Shown here one piece after another: positions 24,356 through 34,100 of a stretch of 44,244 bases of DNA. Every line of letters starts with the position of its first letter. The first letter of the stretch is position 1. The DNA comes from Acidiplasma aeolicum (lineage in GTDB: Archaea > Thermoplasmatota > Thermoplasmata > Thermoplasmatales > Thermoplasmataceae). Below the pieces are notes generated by a model, which saw nothing but the letters and a program-made list of their open reading frames with translations, had not been told where the DNA came from and ran no database searches. The translations under genes were made by a program, and so were the position numbers. The stretch spans positions 1 to 44,244 of the forward strand of contig NZ_LKBG01000111.1 in the NCBI RefSeq assembly GCF_001402945.1, written 5' to 3'.

Positions 24356-25296
24356 TTTTTATCACCCATTATCTTTTTTATTTCATCTATATTTTTTACA
24401 TCATTATCCTTTGCAAGTGCGTATTTTAATTTTCCCTCCTTTCTCATATAATTTATATCCTTAATTGCCTCTCCAAAACCAAAAGTTTTTAGGTATAATG
24501 TTGATTCCTTTATTTTTCCCGTATTGTTAATAAGATCAAATACTGTGTCATCATGCTTTCTCGCCATCTCTGTAACCTCTGTATTGCCCTTATATTCATT
24601 GAGGTATGATTTTGTTTTTTTAATTGCAATTACGGGCTGCACGTCCTGTGGGCACACCTCATAGCACATATAGCATGATGTGCACCTCCATGCACTGTCC
24701 ATAAGTATATTTATCCTCTCCTCCGTCTTTGTATCCCTGCCATCAGCAATAAACCTGTAACCCTTTGCATGTGCGGCAGGTCCCAGAAATTTTTCATCCA
24801 TTCTTACGGAGGGACAGGCGGAAACACACAGGCCGCACCATATGCATTCCTGGAACTTCCACACCTCTTTCTGCTCTGAGGGGGTCATCCTCTGCTCATT
24901 TTCACCTGCTATTACAGATTCATCTGCATAAAGTCTTGGCATTACCTTATACATTCTATCATAAAATGTGTCAATGTCCGGTATTAAATCCCTAATACCT
25001 TTATAATAATCCATTGCCTCAAGATTAATTTCATTATTTTCGTCCATCACATCAAATGCCATGGTTCTGCATGCAAGTCTTGGAAAACCATTAATCTTCA
25101 TGGCACAGCTCCCACACACTGCCATATGGCACGAGGCCCTGTATGCAAGTGCAGGATCCTGCTCAGTTTTTATACGCCTCAACACCTCAGTCATCTGTGT
25201 ATATCTATCGGCCCTTACCTTGTATGTCTTCCAGTAAGGATCATTTTTACCGTCGTATTTTTTAATATTTACGGTTATTTCCTTTTCCTCCACCAT
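24352..25296 (-). CDS. sdhB: Succinate dehydrogenase iron-sulfur subunit
   Basis: A 314-residue SdhB. The N-terminal [2Fe-2S] site uses C56, C61, C64 and C76. The C-terminal ferredoxin part has C151, C154, C157 and C161 for one [4Fe-4S] cluster and C205, C208, C211 and C215 for the next. In mitochondrial and E. coli SdhB the second residue of that last set is not Cys and the cluster is [3Fe-4S]. Here C208 is present, so a second [4Fe-4S] cluster is expected, as reported for Sulfolobus enzymes. It carries electrons from the flavin of SdhA to the CCG subunit. It begins one base after sdhA ends. Confidence 0.94.
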   Translation of the reverse strand: MVEEKEITVNIKKYDGKNDPYWKTYKVRADRYTQMTEVLRRIKTEQDPALAYRASCHMAVCGSCAMKINGFPRLACRTMAFDVMDENNEINLEAMDYYKGIRDLIPDIDTFYDRMYKVMPRLYADESVIAGENEQRMTPSEQKEVWKFQECIWCGLCVSACPSVRMDEKFLGPAAHAKGYRFIADGRDTKTEERINILMDSAWRCTSCYMCYEVCPQDVQPVIAIKKTKSYLNEYKGNTEVTEMARKHDDTVFDLINNTGKIKESTLYLKTFGFGEAIKDINYMRKEGKLKYALAKDNDVKNIDEIKKIMGDKK

Positions 25297-25297
25297 A

Positions 25298-26992
25298 TCA
25301 ATACACCCTCGGTTCCGGTTTCCATTTGGTTACTATAACCGGCTTATACTTTATTTCTATATCATTATCTGCAAGATATGCCAATGTGTGCTTCATCCAG
25401 TTCGTATCATCCCTTTCTGGGAAATCATCCCTGAAATGTGCACCCCGGGTTTCTGTCCTGTTAAGAGCTGCAGACGCTATGGCCAGAGATACATCTATCA
25501 TATTTCTTGTTTCAAGTGCATTGAAGACCTCTGTATTGTAATTTGTTGTTTTATCAGTTACGTACATATTCAATGACCTTTCCTTTAATTTTTTAATGCT
25601 CCTCACAGCATCCTCAAGCTTATTTTTATCCCTGAATATGCCAACGTTTTCCCACATAATGTCCCTAAGCTCGTTCAGGAGCGTGCCAAAATGCTCTCCA
25701 TTTTCCCTCTTAATGTATTTATATGCATTATCAAGTATTTTATCTGTACCATCTGATGCCTCGACATTTTTATGATTCTTCAGGAATTCAACCATTGTAT
25801 TGCCTGTTTCCCTGCCATATACAAGAGTTTCAAGAAGTGAGTTGGAACCAAGCCTGTTTGCACCGTGAACAGATACACATGCAGCCTCGCCTGCAGCAAA
25901 AAGTCCATTGAGGTCTGAATTTGCCCCTGTTATATCAACGTCAATACCTCCCATAAAGTAATGCTGTGCAGGTCTGACAGGTATCATTTCCTCGGTTGCG
26001 TCAACCCCTGCAAACGTTTTTGCAGCATCATATGCAAGGCTTAACCTGTCCATAATATATTCCTTGCCAAGGTGTGTTAAATCCAGCCCGAGATAGCCAC
26101 CCTCAAAGCCCCTGCCCTCACGCATCTCAATGGTCATAGACCTTGATACAATATCCCTGGGTGCGAGGTCAAATTTATGGGGTGCATATTTGGCCATAAA
26201 CCTCTCACCCTTATTATTCTTTAATATTCCACCCTCGGCCCTTGCGGCCTCACTTATTAATATATCAGAGGGATACAGCCCAGTGGGATGAAACTGCACG
26301 AATTCTGGGTCCTTTAACGGGACACCTGACCTCAGTGCAATGCCGTATCCATCACCGGTATTTATATAACTGTTTGTTGTATGCTTATATATCATGCCGA
26401 GGCCGCCAGAGGCTATTAAAAGTGCCCTTGCCTTAAGGTATATTGGATCCATATTTTTCATCTGCATTGCAACAAGTCCGTTTACATTATTACCATTTTT
26501 TACAATATCTAAAACATAATACTCCGGATAAAAATCTATATTATTAAATCCAGATGCATGTTCAAAGAGAGTATGCAATAATGCCATTCCCGTTTTATCA
26601 GCAACAAATCTGGTTCTTGGATATGTCTGCCCACCAAAATATCTCAGGGCTATTCTGCCATCAGGCTGCCTGTTGAATGGTGCACCCCATAGATCAAGAA
26701 GATTGATTATTTCCCCAGATTTCTGTGAAAGTAATTCTGCAGCATTTTGATCCACAAGATAATCACCACCCTTAACCTCATCATAGGACATAAAATCAGG
26801 GTCATCATTTGGGTCTGAATTGCCCTTTATGTACGCAGCTATTCCACCCTCTGCAGCTGCGGAATGAGACCTTGTCGGAAAAACTTTAGAAACCACGGCA
26901 ACGGTAAACCCATGTTCGGCCACCGTGTTTGCCGCCATAAGGCCAGCCAAACCGCCTCCTAGAATTACAGCATCATATTCTTTTTTTTCCAT
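25298..26992 (-). CDS. sdhA: Succinate dehydrogenase flavoprotein subunit
   Basis: A 564-residue flavoprotein that oxidises succinate to fumarate. The FAD loop [10 protein letters not shown] is at 12-21, and the covalent FAD histidine is probably H43 in [11 protein letters not shown]. The substrate-site motif [10 protein letters not shown] and the R-containing ARAEGG segment follow, then [11 protein letters not shown] near residue 380-390. The chain is slightly shorter than mitochondrial SdhA. It is the first gene of sdhABC plus the small gene, and an AGGTGAT ribosome binding site supports the start. Electrons pass to SdhB. Confidence 0.95.
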   Translation of the reverse strand: MEKKEYDAVILGGGLAGLMAANTVAEHGFTVAVVSKVFPTRSHSAAAEGGIAAYIKGNSDPNDDPDFMSYDEVKGGDYLVDQNAAELLSQKSGEIINLLDLWGAPFNRQPDGRIALRYFGGQTYPRTRFVADKTGMALLHTLFEHASGFNNIDFYPEYYVLDIVKNGNNVNGLVAMQMKNMDPIYLKARALLIASGGLGMIYKHTTNSYINTGDGYGIALRSGVPLKDPEFVQFHPTGLYPSDILISEAARAEGGILKNNKGERFMAKYAPHKFDLAPRDIVSRSMTIEMREGRGFEGGYLGLDLTHLGKEYIMDRLSLAYDAAKTFAGVDATEEMIPVRPAQHYFMGGIDVDITGANSDLNGLFAAGEAACVSVHGANRLGSNSLLETLVYGRETGNTMVEFLKNHKNVEASDGTDKILDNAYKYIKRENGEHFGTLLNELRDIMWENVGIFRDKNKLEDAVRSIKKLKERSLNMYVTDKTTNYNTEVFNALETRNMIDVSLAIASAALNRTETRGAHFRDDFPERDDTNWMKHTLAYLADNDIEIKYKPVIVTKWKPEPRVY

Positions 26993-26998
26993 GAAATA

Positions 26999-27005
26999 AT
27001 CACCT
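26999..27005 (-). promoter_or_regulatory. Strong ribosome binding site of sdhA
   Basis: The minus strand reads AGGTGAT six bases before the sdhA ATG, a near-perfect match to the archaeal 16S tail. This transcript therefore has a leader, unlike many others here. A TATA-like stretch lies around 27030-27042. Confidence 0.6.
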
Positions 27006-27400
27006 ATATATAGTTTATACTATGGTATAATTACATAAAATATAAGATTTTGTTTTTAAACCTTAGAAAAAACAATTTTAGGATTTAAAGCATAAAATTA
27101 TGAAGAAAAACGTTTCAACGTAACCGTATTGAATATAAATGATTAGGACAATGAAAGAAAAATATAAAAAACCAAAATTTTTATGCAGGGTGTTTTATTA
27201 TAAAATAATTGTTAATATCATACTTTTATAAATTTATATTATTATATAACAAATTTTAAATCTAAATTCAAGAACAAACTGCTTGAATATTCAATAAATG
27301 TTATAATTTATAACAACTTATGAAACTTAATATTAACCTTTGAATAATTATTATTGTTGTGCTCCATAAAATTATATTTATATAATTTACATTATAATGT

Positions 27401-27422
27401 TCATTATTTTTATAAATAATGA
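27401..27422 (-). terminator. Hairpin after the radical SAM gene
   Basis: TCATTATTT-TTAT-AAATAATGA is an exact 9-bp inverted repeat beginning eight bases after the radical SAM stop codon. It may mark the 3' end of that transcript, although no U-tract follows on the minus strand, so a terminator call is weak. Confidence 0.35.
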
Positions 27423-27430
27423 GGGCATTG

Positions 27431-28498
27431 CTAATACACAGCCTCTGTTAGATTATAATCAACAACAGGCACTCCAAAACTGGATAAACTTTTAAATTTA
27501 AACATCTCATCATATTTTTCTTGCGGTGTCATTGGCTTATCTTTAAGCGCACTCAGGAAGCGTTCATTTTCTGAAAGTTCAGATAAATAAATCATATCAC
27601 CATGTGTAAAATTAATTTTTTTAAGATAATTAACAGTATTATTTATATGACCCTGAGAATGTTTTTTACCTCCGGCGCCTATTAAAATTATAATTCCAAT
27701 ATTTATCCCGGCATCTTTAACAGTGTTTATAAAATTTATGGATTCATTTATGTCTATTTTTTTATTTAAAATGTTCAGTACATCTGGGTCCCCACTTTCA
27801 AGACCCACATAAACTCTTTTCATACCAAGTTCCCTCATTCTGACAAAATCCTCAAATTTTTTGGTCTTAAGTGTTGTGAATACATCCATAAAAGAGTAAA
27901 TCCCAAGATTAAAATTACTATGAATTAAATCTAAATATTCGAAAAGCCTGTCTGACCCTATATTTATGGCATTTGCATCACCAAGGAATATTGATCTTCT
28001 GGACGTTATGGAACTGCCAAAATATTCCTTTAATGCATTTATCTCGGATTCTATGTCTTTTAGGTGTAAAACATTATATTTATCATTTTGGTAAAGATCA
28101 CAGAACGTACATTTATTCCATGGGCATCCAGATGTTATCTTTAAATAAATCGATAAATACTGGTCAGGTGGCACTATTGGTATAAAATTGCCATATATTT
28201 TAATTAATTTCTCTGCGTCATCCTGTAAAAATTCATAATTTACATGTTCCGGTATATATGTATAATTTCTCGCATAGGAATAAAACTCATTGACTATTTT
28301 TTTTGCCTCATTAATTCCAAGCCGCTCCACCATTCTTCTTCTGTTTATAATATAATTCTTAATGAATATATTCTGCAGGCTCCTTCTAACGGTAAATCCA
28401 TTATATGAATAAAACATTATTCTGTAATTATTATCCATTACCATTATTCTGGAATTTTCTGCTATTTTTATTGAACCATCTGCCTGAATATATGTCAT
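27431..28498 (-). CDS. Radical SAM protein with CX4CX2C cluster motif
   Basis: A 355-residue radical SAM enzyme. The [4Fe-4S] motif is C125-x4-C130-x2-C133 (SGCPWNKCTFCDLYQ), one residue longer than the canonical CX3CX2C and characteristic of a COG1032-like branch. The SAM-binding segments follow (FLGDANA near 205, VYVGLESGD near 245, GIIILIGAGGKK near 285). The N-terminal 115 residues are a basic, helical extension. The chemistry is unknown. It starts nine bases after the end of a SpoIIM-like membrane protein gene, so they share a transcript. Confidence 0.85.
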   Translation of the reverse strand: MTYIQADGSIKIAENSRIMVMDNNYRIMFYSYNGFTVRRSLQNIFIKNYIINRRRMVERLGINEAKKIVNEFYSYARNYTYIPEHVNYEFLQDDAEKLIKIYGNFIPIVPPDQYLSIYLKITSGCPWNKCTFCDLYQNDKYNVLHLKDIESEINALKEYFGSSITSRRSIFLGDANAINIGSDRLFEYLDLIHSNFNLGIYSFMDVFTTLKTKKFEDFVRMRELGMKRVYVGLESGDPDVLNILNKKIDINESINFINTVKDAGINIGIIILIGAGGKKHSQGHINNTVNYLKKINFTHGDMIYLSELSENERFLSALKDKPMTPQEKYDEMFKFKSLSSFGVPVVDYNLTEAVY

Positions 28499-28506
28499 GT
28501 TTATGC

Positions 28507-29163
28507 CTAACTATTGTTAAATATATCATCTATTAATTCCTTATGCTTGCTTTTATACTCATCTTTATCAAAATGCCTGTAAAGGTATATTAAAAATGCT
28601 ATTAAAAATACACCTGGAATCCACATATAAAATGAGCTGTATGGATTTTTTGTTTTTAATAAAACTATTTCCGATGTTTCAATAAGCCCGGCAATGGCAA
28701 GTTCTATAACCACAAATATGTACATGTACAGTATTTTTATATAGCTTTTTAATGGATAACCTTTTATTAGATAATATAAAAGGTAAATCCCGGAGCTTAA
28801 TGCAACAGAATATGCTGGGAGCTCAAGCCAGAAATGCGGAAGCATCATTAATGAAATGGCAATAACAAGACCTGAGGTGTGATCATGCGCACCCTCAACT
28901 GCAACAACCAGCGCAGTTGAATATATTGATGTGGCAAAGAAGAATATTCCTATTATGGGTATAAATTCAATGGTTGCAATTAGGAGATTATGTGGAAATA
29001 TTGAAAGCCACATCGGTATGAAGGCCTGGGACGTAATGCTTCTATCCTCAGATGCAAATGAATTATATAATGCAGAATTATGGATTGGCAGGGAGGAAAT
29101 GAAAAGAAATGCCGCAAGATCCAGAATGAACACCAGCAGGAATAATCTTCTTAGTTTTATCAT
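28507..29163 (-). CDS. SpoIIM-like (DUF95) membrane protein
   Basis: A 218-residue membrane protein with about five helices. The segment LPHFWLELPAYSVALSSG (about 107-124) matches the PHGxxELPA signature of the stage II sporulation protein M family, and the acidic/basic C-terminal tail is cytosolic. In archaea these proteins have no link to sporulation; their role is unknown. It is the first of a two-gene unit with the radical SAM protein. The TATA-like AT stretch before the ATG at 29163 is consistent with a short leader. Confidence 0.75.
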   Translation of the reverse strand: MIKLRRLFLLVFILDLAAFLFISSLPIHNSALYNSFASEDRSITSQAFIPMWLSIFPHNLLIATIEFIPIIGIFFFATSIYSTALVVAVEGAHDHTSGLVIAISLMMLPHFWLELPAYSVALSSGIYLLYYLIKGYPLKSYIKILYMYIFVVIELAIAGLIETSEIVLLKTKNPYSSFYMWIPGVFLIAFLIYLYRHFDKDEYKSKHKELIDDIFNNS

Positions 29164-29195
29164 ATAATTTTATAAGTAAATTTTATTATAAAACT

Positions 29196-30890
29196 TTAAT
29201 TGTTTTCAATTCTTGTAATCTGATTAATATCCTCATTATATTTTTGCAGCAGGTTCTTTAATGTAATAATTCCCAGAAATTTCCCATTATCAGTGACTGC
29301 ACACCATGTTGTTCTATTCTTCATCATTATCTCCCATGCACTCTCTGCACTGTTTTCAAGTTTTACATATGATGTTCCGGGCCGGTAATATTCATTTACA
29401 TAACCATAAAGCTTATTTTCAATATCATACATATAAATGCTTCCAAGAAGCTGATCGTTATGAACAACCGGAAGTGCCAGCATGCTGTTTTCCCTCATTA
29501 TCTCTGCAGCCCTGTGAATGCTGTAATATAAATCTGCGTATATATTTGTGATAAGCGGTACATCAGAAACCTTAATATCAAGTAATAACGGTGTATGGTA
29601 TTCTCCCATGTTGGCAGGAGAATCCTTTCTTGTCATAACCTGTGATTCGTATATGCTGTATTTTGTTCCGGATACGATATATGCAATTGTTACAGCTATC
29701 ATTGCACCGGGAAGCAGCTGAAGGCTTCCTGTCATTTCAACAACCATTATAATTACAGACAATGGGGCCTTACCCGCAGAGCCAAAGAATGAAAGCATGC
29801 CTATTATTACAAAGGGTGCCACTGAGGTTACTATTGCAGGAACAATCATATGAAATAGAAAACCGATAAGGGCTCCAAGAGATGCCCCTATAAATATGCC
29901 GGGAGCAAATACACCCCCACTGCCACCTGAGGATACAGTAAATGATGTGGCAATAATTTTAACAAATGGAAGCAAAATTAAAAAAACAATTAATGGAAGG
30001 CCAAAGGTTATAAGGTCATTAAACTGGCCGCTTTCCAAAAGCTGAACCCACCCATAGCCTGTGCCCAGAATTTCAGGAAAGGCAAGTGCTATGAGGCCTG
30101 TTACAGCACCGCCAACCATTGGCTTAATATGATTGGGGACCTTCCATTTTTTAAAAATATCCCTTACACCGTAAAATGTCCTGACATATACTATTGACAT
30201 TAAGCCGGCTATTATACCAAGAAGTGCGTAAAATGGCATCCTCAGCGGGTTAAACGCCTCAAGGTAATAACCAAATATTGGCTCGAATCCAACTATTGAT
30301 GCAAAAATGGAGTACCCTATTGCAGATGCCACTAGTGATGGGAATATAACCTCTGATTCAAAATCACGGCGGTAAAGTATTTCTGCACCCAGTATGGCAC
30401 CACCTATTGGTGCCTTAAATATTGTTCCTATACCTGATCCTATTCCAACCGCAACGGCTATTCTGCGATCCTTGGGGCTTAAACCAAGAAAATCAGCAAT
30501 CATGGATCCTATGCCTGCGGCTATTAATGCTGTTGGCCCCTCCCTGCCGGCGCTGCCTCCAGATCCTATGGTAATTGCAGATGCCAGTGTTTTAATAAAT
30601 GGGATTCTATGCCTTATTTTCCCCTGCTTGTAATGAAATGACCTTATTGCGGCGTCCGTACCGTGGCCCTCCGCCTCCGGTGCTGTGGTATATATTATCA
30701 ATCCTGATATTAGCCCGCCAAGTGCAACAATAAGCGGAATAAAATAAAAATGAGTTGCATGAAATGTATATATTAAGGAACCCCCCTCACCAAGTGGCCT
30801 TGGTATGTTCATGCCTATTATATGAATTAAAAAAATATTCTCAAAAAATCTTATTGCAAAATAAAAAATTGTTGCACCAAATCCTGCCAC
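29196..30890 (-). CDS. ClC-family chloride channel/transporter with CBS domain pair
   Basis: At least 564 residues. The ClC membrane domain has the gating Glu at 117 in GSGGSAGREGP (109-119), the FKAPIGGAI segment and GGSGGVFAPG. Residues after about 440 form two CBS domains, likely nucleotide sensors. The position of the proton-transfer glutamate of E. coli ClC (E203) is Ile here (GAEIL), as in chloride channels. The only conventional start, GTG at 30890, cuts off half of helix B. The frame stays open to 30974 and encodes a good helix start (PYFERWLLIGGLIG) but has no ATG, GTG or TTG, so the true start may be non-standard. Confidence 0.87.
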   Translation of the reverse strand: MAGFGATIFYFAIRFFENIFLIHIIGMNIPRPLGEGGSLIYTFHATHFYFIPLIVALGGLISGLIIYTTAPEAEGHGTDAAIRSFHYKQGKIRHRIPFIKTLASAITIGSGGSAGREGPTALIAAGIGSMIADFLGLSPKDRRIAVAVGIGSGIGTIFKAPIGGAILGAEILYRRDFESEVIFPSLVASAIGYSIFASIVGFEPIFGYYLEAFNPLRMPFYALLGIIAGLMSIVYVRTFYGVRDIFKKWKVPNHIKPMVGGAVTGLIALAFPEILGTGYGWVQLLESGQFNDLITFGLPLIVFLILLPFVKIIATSFTVSSGGSGGVFAPGIFIGASLGALIGFLFHMIVPAIVTSVAPFVIIGMLSFFGSAGKAPLSVIIMVVEMTGSLQLLPGAMIAVTIAYIVSGTKYSIYESQVMTRKDSPANMGEYHTPLLLDIKVSDVPLITNIYADLYYSIHRAAEIMRENSMLALPVVHNDQLLGSIYMYDIENKLYGYVNEYYRPGTSYVKLENSAESAWEIMMKNRTTWCAVTDNGKFLGIITLKNLLQKYNEDINQITRIENN

Positions 30891-30990
30891 AACGCCTATT
30901 AAACCTCCTATTAATAGCCATCTCTCGAAATAGGGCAGGGCAGATATTTTTAGATTCGTTTTTATACCCCTTACTTAATTTACAGGGTAA

Positions 30991-31007
30991 TTATATATAA
31001 ATATATA
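30991..31007 (-). promoter_or_regulatory. TATA box of the ClC gene
   Basis: On the minus strand a long T/A alternation (TATATATTTATATATAA) is centred at about 30999. The transcription start predicted from it is near 30973. That is well upstream of the GTG at 30890 and near the 5' limit of the open frame. Confidence 0.5.
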
Positions 31008-31101
31008 ATATTTAGTAAACGGATTTAATGCATATTAACCAAGATTTCCTGATTTTGCAAGCGATATTTATTTTATAAAATATTTTATCAATTCAATACC
31101 G

Positions 31102-31110
31102 TTATATATT
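31102..31110 (+). promoter_or_regulatory. TATA box of the lhr gene
   Basis: TTATATATT, centred about 34 bp before the ATG at 31140, predicts a leader of only a few bases. Confidence 0.5.
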
Positions 31111-31139
31111 GTAATGAATTATCATACAGACTATTAACC

Positions 31140-34100
31140 ATGATTAACGAGAAGCCATTTAAGGTTAAACAACAGTTACCATTCCTTGATGATATCATAG
31201 CAGAATGGTTCGATTCAAAATATGATGATTTAAGTGAACCACAGAAAAAGGCAATACCACTAATACATAATGGAAAAAATGTGCTGGTATCATCACCAAC
31301 CGGAACAGGAAAAACACTTACAGGATTTCTTTCAATTTTAAATGAGCTATTTATAAATGCAAGGAATAATTCCCTTGAGGATAAAATATACTGTGTATAT
31401 ATCTCACCATTAAAGGCACTGGCTAATGATATTGATAAAAATCTTAAGGAGCCTTTAAAGGAAATCTATGATCTGGCCAGATCAAAGGGAGAAAATATAC
31501 CTGATATAAGAATTGGTGTTAGATCTGGCGATACTGGCCAGAGCGAGAGGGGAAAAATGCTGAGGAAACCTCCCCATATTTTAATAACAACCCCGGAATC
31601 ATTATCACTGGCACTTACCGCAACAAAATTTAGGGAAAAATTTGCAGACGTCCAGTACGTTATAGTTGATGAAATTCATGAGATTTCAGCAACAAAACGT
31701 GGATCACTATTATCATTAAATCTGGAAAGATTGTATAATATAGCAGGTGAATACACAAGAATAGGGCTTTCAGCAACCCAGGCACCACTGGATCTAATTG
31801 CCTCATACCTTTGTGGCTATTCCGGAAATAAGAAAAGAGAATGTGAAATTATAGAGGTAAACACAAACAAGTACCTTGATTTAAAGATTATAACTCCGGT
31901 AAAGGACCTAACAATGGTAAGCTTCGAGGTCGCCAATGAAAAAATGTATGACATAATGGTCGATTTAATAAATTCTCATAAAACCACATTAATTTTTACA
32001 AACACAAGGAGCTCCACAGAGCATGTTGCCATAAGACTTAAGGCAAGAGGAATTGAAAATATTGAGGCGCATCATTCATCGCTTGGAAAGGAAACAAGGA
32101 TAGATGTTGAAAATAAGCTTAAGAATGGCGAATTAAAATGTGTTATTACATCAACATCACTTGAACTTGGAATTGACATAGGTTTTATTGATCTTGTTAT
32201 TCAGATAGGCAGCCCAAAATCGGTTTCAAGGGCACTTCAGAGGATAGGGCGGTCTGGACATGGCGTCAGGGATCTCTCAAAGGGAAGATTTATAGTATTT
32301 GATCTTGATGACCTGATGGAATGCGCCGTAATGACAAAGGCTGCCTATGATCACGAAATTGACAAGGTAAGCATACCATTAAATCCACTTGATGTTTTAT
32401 CCCAGGGAATAATAGGCATGGCCCTCGAAAAGGTATGGAATATAGATGACGCATATAATTTAATAAAAAATTCTTTTTCTTTCCACACCTTGGATTATAA
32501 TGATTATATTGCCACATTAAATTATCTCGCAGGAAAAATAGAGGGAAATACTTTATTTTCAAAAATATGGCTTGATGAGGAACAAAAAACATTTGGAAAG
32601 AAGAAAAGCACCAGAATGATATATTTTATGAATGTTGGAACCATACCAGAGGAGGCAAATTATAATGTTGTAAATGAACAGGGTAGAATAATAGGCCAGT
32701 TAAGCGATAAATTCGTGGAAAGATTAAAAAAGGGAGATATATTCGTTTTGGGTGCAAAAACATATATTTTTCTAAGAACGTCAAGAAATAATATTACAGT
32801 CAGGGAGGCAAAGGGAATGAAGCCAACAGTGCCATCATGGACAGGTGAGCTGCTTCCCCGAAGCTATGATCTCGGTGTGCTAATAGGAAAGTTTAGGGAA
32901 ACACTTTATAAAAAAATAAAGGCTGGCGAGGATCCCCGGCAGTGGTTAATCGATAACTACCGGGTTGATGAATACGGTGCCATGAGCCTTATATCATATG
33001 TAAAATCCCAGGGTTCATTTTACATTCCAACACACGACAGGTTATTTATTGAGGGCTATATTGACAAGGATTTGTATGATATAATATTTCATATTCCGCT
33101 TGGAAGGCGTATTAACGATGCCATATCAAGGGCATATGCGCTTGCAATATCAAATAAATATGGAATATCCACAAGGCTAAGCGTTAACGACAACGGTTTT
33201 ATGATTACAATAGGAAGACGCCTGAGAATCGATGATATTATTCATCTTATTAATGCCGGCAATTTTGAGGATTTATTAGACAGGTCAATAGTAAACACAG
33301 AAATGTTTAAGCAGCGTTTCAGGTACTGTGCCACAAGATCTTTAATGGTTTTAAGGAAGTATAAGCAAACGGATATATCTGTGGCAAGGCAGCAGCTTCG
33401 CAGTGACAGGCTTTTAAGGGTTCTTGAATCCATGAATAATTTTCCTGTAATAAAGGAAACTTTTAATGAGATAAAAAATGATCTCATGGATGTTAATAAT
33501 GCAAAAAAATATATCAACGATGTAATAGATTCCGGGCATTACAAAATAAGGGATTACAGTGACGAAACCAGTCCATTTTCATATAATTTAATACTTTCTG
33601 GTGTTTCAGATATAGTTTTAATGGAGGACAGATCCAAGTTATTAAGGGAATTGCAGAACAAGCTTCTCGATAAAATTTACGGTACAAACGGAATAGATTT
33701 TCTTATTAAGGATTCAAAGATGGCTGAGGACTACTTTAAAAATAAAATTCCAAGGGTTATCGATGAAAATTCATATATGGATTTTATTAAGCATTTTCTT
33801 TACATAGATCCGTTTAAAAAAAGGTATAATTCGCCACTGGATTATACTGACATGGATATAGAAAAAATAACCTATGAACTTATAGACCAGGATATTTTGG
33901 TTTATGCCTTTATGAGGTCTGACCAGTGGGTGTACCGCGGGTATTATGATATTATGTACTCATTATTTAAAAAAGAAGTCGAACTTAATAATACAGATAA
34001 AGAGGTTTTAAATAATGTAAATCTTAAATCATATTCAGAACTTAAAAAGCTCGGCATAAATGAGGATGCATTAAAGGATTCATTAATGAAGCTGGAGGAG

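Larger units (their letters stand above)
26993..27430. other. Long intergenic region upstream of the sdh operon with three inverted repeats
   Basis: At 438 bases this is the longest gap in the window. The left edge holds the sdhA promoter and ribosome binding site. A perfect odd 17-bp palindrome (TGTTATAA-T-TTATAACA) lies at 27299-27315, a 12-bp one (ACATTATAATGT) at 27389-27400, and a 9-bp-stem hairpin with a TTAT loop at 27401-27422. The only open frame on the plus strand worth noting is 26 codons, too short and unsupported. Confidence 0.6.

Noticed and set aside
27151-27231. 26-codon plus-strand frame in the gap upstream of sdhA
   Set aside because: It is too short, has no ribosome binding site or clear TATA box, and is Lys- and Tyr-rich as expected from random AT-rich sequence.
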